In this document: piece by piece, positions 7,101-11,771 of the stretch
Numbering within the stretch: the stretch's first letter is position 1
Layout of the letters: every line of letters starts with the position of its first letter
From: Deltaproteobacteria bacterium
GTDB lineage: Bacteria > Bdellovibrionota_F > JAHFAK01
Length of the DNA: 11,771 nucleotides
Reading direction: 5' to 3'
Assembly (NCBI GenBank): GCA_023250585.1
Contig: JAHFAK010000074.1
Location: 1-11,771, forward strand
Program-made: the position numbers and the translations under genes
Notes under the pieces: model-generated
The model's input: the letters and a program-made list of their open reading frames with translations, nothing else
The model's database searches: none
Told to the model about the DNA's origin: nothing

Positions 7101-8320
7101 AAGACAAAGCAGTTGAGGCATATGAGAAAGCCATTCAAAAATCTTTGGAACTCAAGGTGTATGAAGTTTGGACTGAATATTCTCTAGAGCATTTAATTAA
7201 GTTTAAACCTGATAAATTTATTCCTATCCCCCATCTTGCCGAATTGCGATCAAATTATATTCCATTATTTGATGTTCGCATAATTGATCCAAAAGGAGCT
7301 CTGCAATATACAATTGATCCGCAATTCAGACAAAGCATCGATATGGGAAAAGAATATCTTTATTCTAAGAAAGATTTTGTAAATGCAGAAAAAATATTTC
7401 GAGAAGTGCTTCGTCGTGATGTTCTCAATGTGACCGCATATCATTATTTGGCATATACAAAATATTTGGCTAATGATTATAAAGCTGCAATTACGCTTTA
7501 TCTTGATATTCTCAAGATGAAGCCAAAAGATATGATAGCAGAGAAGAACATTAGTATTCTCTATTTTAATAGTAATAACTCGAAAGAAGCTCTTATACAT
7601 TATCGAAAAATGTATGACTCAGATAAATCAGAAGAAGTTATCCTTAATTTAGCTGAGCTTTATCGAATAAATCATTACTTTAATGAATCTAAAAAACTAA
7701 TGTGGGATATTCTCATCAATAATCCTGAGAATGTTCGGGCATTTGATATTCTCTGTAGAAATTACATTTTAGAGAATAATTATGAGTTAACTAAACTCGC
7801 GTTTGAAGTTGCATTTCGATCAAATCCAAATACTCCCGAGCTGGAACATTCGTATTCACAAAGTCTTATTGCCTTTAAAAATTATACAGAGGCACATTTT
7901 AATTTGATGGAAGCTTATAAAGCAAAAAAAGTTAAGGAAGTATATAGAGATTTAGGAGTATTTAATTTATATTTCCGTAATTATCGTCAAGCAATCGTTT
8001 ATTTTGAAGAATATGTAGCCACAGGCGTTGATGATAAATATGCACAATTCTTTTTGGGGTTCGCGTATAACGGAGAAAAAGATTACAATAAGAGCATTCA
8101 GATATTCAATACGCTTCTAGCAGCTTATCCAACGGATGATGAGATTACCTATATTCTTGGTACATGGTATTATGAAAATATACGAGATTATGGAAAGGCT
8201 AAAATGCTTTTTGAACGCGTGCAAAAAATAAGTTCAGAAGGCGGGATGTTCTATAACCGTGCAAGTGATTACCTACAAAAAATCGAAATGAAAGAAAAGA
8301 CAAAGGAAGCAAAAAAATGA
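4088..8320 (+). CDS. gltD: Large exported TPR protein, GltD (AgnA)-like, with palindromic element inserted in its signal region
   Basis: 1410 residues. After the short start MSATIT, residues 7-48 are encoded by the palindromic element (4106-4229), in its reverse orientation: a hydrophobic stretch (15-29), an Arg-rich turn (RLIPRLRR) and a Cys-rich piece (VCSFCCCV, 40-47). The native-looking signal core GALYILLFCLLSTTLFA (49-65) follows, with cleavage predicted after A65. The mature protein is helical repeats throughout. TPR motifs are clear at about 190-300 (e.g. ALWKLGWCYYNLDQFDEAIETF, 266-288), around 585-640, in the middle (FFIAQIYVKQKNTKAAVAKY) and in a C-terminal array (YHYLAYTKYLANDYKAAITLY onward). 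The early LRLSELYQEKARSIYFDEVEAYE segment and size fit the large periplasmic TPR component GltD/AgnA of the myxobacterial gliding complex. The start overlaps gltE by 16 nt and the stop overlaps the next ATG by 4 nt, indicating translational coupling. Orthology is judged from order, domain layout and remembered family features. Confidence 0.62.
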   Translation: MSATITMRNTITSHTFVASCVVIAAYCFIRLIPRLRRASVCSFCCCVSGALYILLFCLLSTTLFAALQKPSQSDITLRDFYNREKGVKERTDAIVDTQIKILTKSLKNIDDSEQKVKFMLRLSELYQEKARSIYFDEVEAYEKQFDMYTKEGKKGPEPKLSQDKSDEYIDKAIALYNSVLNDERYKKYSKKDFVLFQLGISFHGLTKSKEAYDSFQRLIKEFPKSEYIADAYLYVGEYYFDSIQIKSAIDSYKKVLEYREPKLYGYALWKLGWCYYNLDQFDEAIETFKQVVSFSERQEKISQENRIVLKKEALNDLILVFADVGDIDRAENYFSQVQGKDYYYRLLEKLGETFAANGESEKAITTFSKLLRKNPLYRRNPIIHKELIGVYVKVKKDREVYAELVKYARSYSKSSEWYEENSKDADAIKLARVTTENLLRKYGSEYHKTAQEKQDKELYAYSGKIYELYLQHFPEDKNAYDISFFLAEVFFYIKDYEKADVYYKKVIDDKTHDQHRIEAAYGLVLARERISYRDIEEERKSSIVKSEELKKGAVGAVVQPKEIPDKEMKLIEACDLYASLVKESTELPDILFNAARIYFKYDKFPEARQRFLAIINRYPKHDISILSASLVLDALSYEKLWDELTKQGSVFLAKKDLGDQKFKNYIKDIIEGAKFKQIFEKKDEAPGNLAQAFENFVYSHPRSRLGDKAYYNAIINYEKTRNFKKVKSASLTFLKSFPNSDLYPKVLLKLSNLRENIADFEGAAQGYEELSAKYPAHEESKTTLYNAITLRIYLGQYDKALANCDTYIKKYPQDSEIPKVHFFIAQIYVKQKNTKAAVAKYTEIINTNKDNRVALFQASAELALFYLKDGKIAEGTDYADNAKMHYQKLEKKDQNSFLTLYAELRFQVVGLTFNEFQNIKLKLPQNVLKDLLRKKAALLNTIKDSYLEIISLGEPTWGIAALYMIGYVYEDFSKTLFNAPIPAGLTDAQKEEYKLSLEDQAFPIEDKAVEAYEKAIQKSLELKVYEVWTEYSLEHLIKFKPDKFIPIPHLAELRSNYIPLFDVRIIDPKGALQYTIDPQFRQSIDMGKEYLYSKKDFVNAEKIFREVLRRDVLNVTAYHYLAYTKYLANDYKAAITLYLDILKMKPKDMIAEKNISILYFNSNNSKEALIHYRKMYDSDKSEEVILNLAELYRINHYFNESKKLMWDILINNPENVRAFDILCRNYILENNYELTKLAFEVAFRSNPNTPELEHSYSQSLIAFKNYTEAHFNLMEAYKAKKVKEVYRDLGVFNLYFRNYRQAIVYFEEYVATGVDDKYAQFFLGFAYNGEKDYNKSIQIFNTLLAAYPTDDEITYILGTWYYENIRDYGKAKMLFERVQKISSEGGMFYNRASDYLQKIEMKEKTKEAKK
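4106..4229 (-). repeat. Palindromic inserted element, copy A (reverse orientation), in frame in the gltD-like gene
   Basis: 124 bp, the reverse-complement relative of copy B (8360-8486): 101 of 116 positions identical (87%) outside the central loop, with no gaps in either arm. Ends are ATGCGCAACA (4106-4115) and TGTTGCGTAT (4220-4229), inverted repeats matching 14 of 17 over the first 17 bp. The centre is a 7-bp hairpin, GGCGTAT/ATACGCC, with a 6-nt loop when read on the minus strand. A mini-hairpin CGAC-GAA-GTCG lies in one arm. Hand-counted GC is 63/124 (51%), well above the surroundings. It starts 2 nt after the stop codon of the upstream gene. No obvious longer target-site duplication is visible. 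It contributes codons 7-48 of the host gene. Confidence 0.9.
5741..5758 (+). repeat. Tandem 9-bp duplication in the large TPR gene
   Basis: GGAGCTGTA occurs twice in succession and encodes GAVGAV (residues 552-557) in a linker between helical repeats. It is in frame and looks like a simple slippage duplication in a tolerant loop. No function is implied. Confidence 0.8.
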
Positions 8321-8766
8321 AAAAAATTATTATAAACATAATGACATATATATTTGAACATACACAACGCAAGAACGAGCAGACAAAGGCACGACGAAGT
8401 CGAGGAATGAGGCGTACTTTTTTTAGTTACGCCGCAATGACGAGACGAGGAGTAACGAATGTATGCGAAGTTATGGCGTTGTGTATAGCATTGTTTTTTG
8501 TAACAACATCTGCTATCCTGGCAGAAACCAAAACAGATAAAGATAATGAGCCTCCGCCCATTATCAAAAAAGAAAAAGTGCAAGTCATAAAATACAGGAA
8601 AAAGACACGTATTGATTTTACTGAACTGACAGTTCAAGGAGATCTAAAGAGACCCTCAGGATTTCTTATTCTTAAAAGAAAAGGAATTGAGTTTTCTGGA
8701 CTTATTAATTTGCGAAAAGATTTTGATGATAAGTTATATGATTCCGTTAATTTTATAGGTAAGTAA
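8317..8766 (+). CDS. gltF: Small exported GltF-like protein, with palindromic element inserted in its signal region
   Basis: 149 residues. The ATG overlaps the preceding TGA (ATGA, 8317-8320) and has AAGGA 9 nt upstream. Residues 1-14 (MKKIIINIMTYIFE) look like the front of a signal peptide. Residues 15-57 come from palindromic element copy B and are basic and polar (four consecutive-type Arg/Lys clusters such as KARRSRGMRR). Residues 58-69 (ALFFVTTSAILA) supply a signal-peptide core with cleavage before E70. The mature part is only about 80 residues: a charged, proline-containing lead, then KKTRIDFTELTVQGDLKRPS, GFLILKRKGIEFSGLINLRKDF and a short tail. This IDF-x-x-L/V-x-x-x-G-x-L-K-x-P ... 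RK ... F-x-x-L-I-x-L-R arrangement agrees with my memory of GltF-type proteins, which occupy the same place between gltD and gltG. Internal ATGs at 8437 and 8473 are in frame and could give shorter signal peptides. Family call is moderate. Confidence 0.55.
   Translation: MKKIIINIMTYIFEHTQRKNEQTKARRSRGMRRTFFSYAAMTRRGVTNVCEVMALCIALFFVTTSAILAETKTDKDNEPPPIIKKEKVQVIKYRKKTRIDFTELTVQGDLKRPSGFLILKRKGIEFSGLINLRKDFDDKLYDSVNFIGK
8360..8486 (+). repeat. Palindromic inserted element, copy B (forward orientation), in frame in the gltF-like gene
   Basis: 127 bp with perfect 11-bp terminal inverted repeats, ATACACAACGC (8360-8370) and GCGTTGTGTAT (8476-8486), extending to 15 of 17. The centre is GGCGTA/TACGCC (8411-8416 and 8428-8433) around an 11-nt T-rich loop. 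The arms contain the same CGAC-GAA-GTCG mini-hairpin as copy A. It is the inverted counterpart of 4106-4229, and its only length difference is 3 nt, in the loop. Hand-counted GC is 59/127 (46%). It contributes codons 15-57 of the host gene, read on the strand opposite to that read in copy A. No transposase gene is nearby, so it would be non-autonomous. Confidence 0.9.
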
Positions 8767-8768
8767 CC

Positions 8769-10643
8769 GTGAAAGAAATGAATACAATACAAGTCCTTCC
8801 CGTTACCTGCAAAGTTTATTATAAAGGTAAATTTTTGCGTCGAATAGCATTTCAGCAGCAGAGTATTCTGATCGGTCGAGTTTTGTCGGCAGACTTACAA
8901 CTCGAAGATGAGAAAGTGTCTCGAATACATTCAGTCATTGAGATTATTAATGGTGGCAAAGATGTATTGCTATTTGATTTGGGAAGTTCAAATGGAACCC
9001 AAGTAAACGGAACGCTCACCAAAGAAAAACAACTTGTTTCCGGAGATGTTATTTTGATAGGTGATAGCTCTATTGTTGTAAGCCTTGAACAACGTCCTGT
9101 TTCGATTGCGCTCGAAGAAGTACCTGTTCCTATTACCGATTATAATAAAGAAGCAGCTGAAGGGGTATTAATGCTGCATGAAGCTTCTTACAAAAAAGGC
9201 GCTGCAAGCCCTGAAGCTGTGAAAGAAACAACGCAATCAAAAGACGTAGAAGAGATCATAGAAGATAAGAACAAAAAGACAATTCCTGAAGTTCTTGAAA
9301 TGACAATGTTCTGGTATGACAATATTGTCGATATTCGTCATTTCGATAAACCAGAACAAATTACTATTGGTAATTCAACGAAAAACCACTTTAATTTTTA
9401 TTCTGATAGTATTCCGGAAAATTTTGCTTTAGTTCGTTATCGAAGTAATAAATATTTTATCTACTTTAATAAAAAAATTACGGGTGAAATACGCTATGGA
9501 CGGCATGTGAGATCTTTGAATGAATTTACCGGGATGAAGCAATCACGCCAAGTTTCTATCGATGGCGAAGTTTATACGGAACTCGAATTAATTCATGATA
9601 TGCAGTGTGTTGTTGAACTGAGCAAGATTTCCTTCTTCTTACAATTTGTTTACCCAGCCAAAAAATACCATATAAGTTTTTGGAAGACCATTGATAAGTT
9701 TTTCACGTTTATTCTCTTTATGGTTGCATTGGCACAATTTTTATTTTTTGCATATGCTCCTGTTCAATCCGAGGAAATAGATATAGACACTGCTTTTAAA
9801 TCACCAAATCGATTCACAAAGCTTGTCATTCTTTCTCCTGATATGCTTCGAGGAACACGCGGTTCGATTGGAGGCTCATCAGACGAAAAAGGAAAATTGC
9901 CCGGACAAGAAGGAACTAAAGGGGGTGGAACTCCTACAGGAAAAGGAACAGGAGGACAAGGAAAAACTAAAGCTCATGCTACTCCAAAATCTGGTGGACT
10001 CCTAGGCCTCAATGCAATCATTACTGAATTAGGTAAACAAGGAAAGTATGCTGATATTTTTGGTAAGAGTGGTTTAGGAAAAGGCTTTGAAGAAGCTGCT
10101 GAGGGATTACAAACAGGCTCTCCAGGCAAAGGTTTAGGTAAATCTGGATTCGGTGGAGGGACAGGTTCTGGAGGATTCGGTACCAAAGGTAGCGGTCTTG
10201 GCGGTGGTGGCGAAGTTGTTGGAATCGGCAATTTAGGCTCGGGGGGTGCATTTGGTGAACCTCCTGGTTCCGGTAAAAAAGATGTAGGAAAAATTAAAGT
10301 TAAATCTCAATCAGTCATTACTATTAGTGAAGAAGAAACGATTATTATTGGATCTCTTACCCGTGAAGAAATTGATAGAGTTGTTAAGCGTAATATTGAG
10401 CAACTCGAATACTGTTATGATGTTCAACTTATGAAAGAACCAAACCTCAATGGAAAAATTGAAATCACTTGGGTCATTGAAGCTAATGGTTTTGTCCAAA
10501 GCGCATACATTAAAACTACGACTCTCCAAAGTCCTGCTGGAGAAGAATGTATGCTTCGCAGAATTCAGAGGTGGCGTTTCCCGCGTCCCCGAGGTGGAGG
10601 TATTGTTGAAGTTAATTATCCATTCCTTTTCAACGCCTTATAA
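8769..10643 (+). CDS. gltG: Inner-membrane FHA-TM-TonB-like-tail protein, GltG (PglI)-like
   Basis: 624 residues. An FHA domain occupies about 8-105, with the conserved GR (36-37), SRIHS (51-55) and LGSSNGTQVN (71-80) phosphothreonine-binding loops intact. A charged linker leads to a second beta-rich, FHA-like domain lacking those motifs (about 180-297). One membrane helix follows (FFTFILFMVALAQFLFFAYAP, 311-331), then a glycine-rich periplasmic linker (about 361-505) and a C-terminal TonB/AgmX-PglI-type domain (about 525-622) with EQLEYCYDVQL, LNGKIEITWVI, a second Cys (C594) and RWRFPRPRGGGIVEVNYPF. The Cys pair C549/C594 is typical of this tail. The FHA head faces the cytoplasm and the tail the periplasm or outer membrane. 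In Myxococcus this protein is part of the Agl-Glt gliding motor. GTG 8769, with AGGT 8 nt upstream and only 2 nt after the previous stop, is favoured; ATG 8778 (codon 4) is an alternative start. Confidence 0.78.
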   Translation: MKEMNTIQVLPVTCKVYYKGKFLRRIAFQQQSILIGRVLSADLQLEDEKVSRIHSVIEIINGGKDVLLFDLGSSNGTQVNGTLTKEKQLVSGDVILIGDSSIVVSLEQRPVSIALEEVPVPITDYNKEAAEGVLMLHEASYKKGAASPEAVKETTQSKDVEEIIEDKNKKTIPEVLEMTMFWYDNIVDIRHFDKPEQITIGNSTKNHFNFYSDSIPENFALVRYRSNKYFIYFNKKITGEIRYGRHVRSLNEFTGMKQSRQVSIDGEVYTELELIHDMQCVVELSKISFFLQFVYPAKKYHISFWKTIDKFFTFILFMVALAQFLFFAYAPVQSEEIDIDTAFKSPNRFTKLVILSPDMLRGTRGSIGGSSDEKGKLPGQEGTKGGGTPTGKGTGGQGKTKAHATPKSGGLLGLNAIITELGKQGKYADIFGKSGLGKGFEEAAEGLQTGSPGKGLGKSGFGGGTGSGGFGTKGSGLGGGGEVVGIGNLGSGGAFGEPPGSGKKDVGKIKVKSQSVITISEEETIIIGSLTREEIDRVVKRNIEQLEYCYDVQLMKEPNLNGKIEITWVIEANGFVQSAYIKTTTLQSPAGEECMLRRIQRWRFPRPRGGGIVEVNYPFLFNAL

Positions 10644-10644
10644 C

Positions 10645-10651
10645 AGGGGGT
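10645..10651 (+). promoter_or_regulatory. Shine-Dalgarno of the terminal gene
   Basis: AGGGGGT stands 3 nt before ATG 10655, within the 11-nt gap after the gltG-like stop. It supports this ATG as the start of a gene that has no stop inside the window. Confidence 0.55.
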
Positions 10652-10654
10652 CTT

Positions 10655-11771
10655 ATGTTACTTTATTGTAAAAACTGTAAACAAAAAGTTGAAGTTCCAA
10701 AACAAGTTGTTCCTGTATCGCCTACAGTAATATGCCCTCGTTGTGGTTCAAGCATTCTTTTTTCTACTGATCTTCAAGATAAAACCATACTGAGAGGTTC
10801 TCTTCCGGAAGATGAGTCAGAAGGCCCTGGATCTTTTAAAAAATTAATTACACGTTTGTTCATTGTCTTCATGCTCCTGGTTGCTATTCTTGTTGTATTA
10901 CTTGTTTATCCAAAGACGAGTAGCTATACAAAAACGACCTTGCAGGATATTTATGAAAAAGGTGCTTCTAAAATTACGGGAAAAAAATATGTCAAACGAG
11001 CAGGAGAAGATCTGTTTTTCCGTGGAGAAGAATTATATCATCAATACACGTATACTTCTTTGAAAGATGCAAATATTTTTTACCAAAAGGCATATCATGA
11101 AGATAAAACTTTTGGAGATGCCCGCATTGGTGAAGCAGAAACCTATGCAATGATAGGAAGGCTTTCAAATGATACGCGTCTTATTAGAAAAGCTTTGACT
11201 GTCATAAAAGAGCTTGAAGCAGAAGTGAATTCATCGGCTCGATTATTACGAGCTCGCGCTGATGCAGAAAGTTCTCAGCTTCGTATAGATTTTTCGTTTA
11301 ATCCTACGCTTGATACTAATAGTATTAAAGCAGTTTATACACAAGCCGTACATGATATTAATCAAGCAATGAGTTTGGAGCCAAATAACCCGTATAATTA
11401 TAATATCCAAGGAATAGTTTTATTTCTTAATCCTACAGAAGATGAAAATAGTTTAAATGCATTCAAAAAAGCAAACGAACTCGATAGGAAATTTCTCGAT
11501 CCACTCTTTAATATTGCGCTTCTCTTTTTCGTCAATAATAATAACGAGAAAGCGATTGAGTATAGCAATCTTACGCTTCAATTAAATCCCGAATTAGAAT
11601 TACCGAAGTCATTAACAGAAGTTATTCAAAATGAGGCAACTCTTAAATCGTTTAGTTCAAAGAAAAAGACACATCCGAAAACATCAGTAGAAGAATTGCC
11701 TTATTCAAATGATCTGGCGGTTGAATATATTACCTCTTTTGCTACCTTCCGAAAGGCTATCATAGAAAGAA
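10655..11771 (+). CDS. Zinc ribbon-TM-TPR bitopic membrane protein (partial, 3' end outside window)
   Basis: Open from ATG 10655 to the window edge (372 codons, no stop). Residues 1-35 form a zinc-ribbon-like knuckle pair, C5-x2-C8 and C27-x2-C30 (LLYCKNCKQKVEVP, ICPRCGSS), as in the MJ0042-type zinc ribbons seen at the front of many deltaproteobacterial membrane proteins. An acidic linker follows, then one strongly hydrophobic helix (about 66-85, LFIVFMLLVAILVVLLVY). The rest is helical with TPR-like repeats (about 112-165, AGEDLFFRGEELY and ANIFYQKAYHEDKTFGDARIGEA; about 225-320, AVHDINQAMSLEPNNPYNYNIQG, NALYFVN-type helices). Positively charged residues precede the helix (FKKLITR), placing the ribbon in the cytoplasm and the TPR part in the periplasm. 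It follows the gltG-like gene by 11 nt and clearly belongs to the operon. Its zinc ribbon-TM start recalls GltJ/AgmX, but a GYF domain is not visible and the TonB-like tail, if any, is outside the window, so no gene name is given. Confidence 0.75.
   Translation, partial: MLLYCKNCKQKVEVPKQVVPVSPTVICPRCGSSILFSTDLQDKTILRGSLPEDESEGPGSFKKLITRLFIVFMLLVAILVVLLVYPKTSSYTKTTLQDIYEKGASKITGKKYVKRAGEDLFFRGEELYHQYTYTSLKDANIFYQKAYHEDKTFGDARIGEAETYAMIGRLSNDTRLIRKALTVIKELEAEVNSSARLLRARADAESSQLRIDFSFNPTLDTNSIKAVYTQAVHDINQAMSLEPNNPYNYNIQGIVLFLNPTEDENSLNAFKKANELDRKFLDPLFNIALLFFVNNNNEKAIEYSNLTLQLNPELELPKSLTEVIQNEATLKSFSSKKKTHPKTSVEELPYSNDLAVEYITSFATFRKAIIER

Noticed and set aside
4106-8486. CRISPR array or integron-like attachment sites
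   Set aside because: There are only two copies, inverted and 4 kb apart inside coding genes; no spacers, cas genes or integrase are present, and the arms do not match attC layout.
8269-8637. A 122-codon antisense reading frame across copy B
   Set aside because: It is the mirror reading of the element plus the complement of the gltD and gltF genes, with low-complexity Phe-rich ends and no gene-like features.
9974-10251. Pro-rich antisense open frames opposite the FHA protein linker
   Set aside because: They are the complement of glycine codons in the low-complexity linker (GGN reads as proline-rich) and lack gene-like starts.

Overview
The window is AT-rich coding DNA (GC roughly in the mid-30s percent by eye), with every gene on the + strand and packed tightly. 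It looks like a Gram-negative bacterium of the broad deltaproteobacterial group (Myxococcota / Bdellovibrionota-like). This is inferred from a run of genes that resembles the conserved core of the Myxococcus xanthus Glt (adventurous gliding motility) envelope machine, in the order gltE-gltD-gltF-gltG. It is not a species assignment.

Layout: positions 1-135 are the 3' end of a sigma-54-type response regulator (Fis-like helix-turn-helix). After a 137-nt gap with a good sigma-70-type promoter comes an RpoH-family heat-shock sigma factor (273-1175). It is followed 18 nt later by a small outer-membrane beta-barrel protein (1194-1700) and, after a 71-nt AT-rich gap with a second promoter candidate, by another outer-membrane barrel protein (1772-2518). 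Then comes the tight Glt-like cluster: a TPR lipoprotein (GltE/AglT-like, 2535-4103), a very large exported TPR protein (GltD/AgnA-like, 4088-8320), a small exported protein (GltF-like, 8317-8766), an inner-membrane FHA-TM-glycine-rich linker-TonB-like C-domain protein (GltG/PglI-like, 8769-10643), and a zinc ribbon-TM-TPR protein that runs off the window (10655-11771). Overlaps of 16 and 4 nt and gaps of 2 to 16 nt imply one transcriptional and translationally coupled unit. Together the products could form a trans-envelope assembly: cytoplasmic FHA and zinc-ribbon heads, single membrane anchors, periplasmic TPR scaffolds, an outer-membrane lipoprotein and barrels.

The most striking feature is not a gene. 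Two copies of a ~125-bp palindromic element lie at 4106-4229 and 8360-8486 in opposite orientations, 87% identical outside a central hairpin loop. Each sits in frame inside the beginning of a protein-coding gene, between the start codon and the hydrophobic core of the signal peptide. One copy is read from one strand and the other from the opposite strand, and both remain open. The copies differ in length by exactly 3 nt, all of it in the loop, and their terminal inverted repeats show two compensatory base-pair changes. This resembles the in-frame palindromic elements known from Rickettsia and Wolbachia, but here it is in a motility-type envelope operon of an apparently unrelated bacterium, with the extra peptide in a segment that should be cleaved off.
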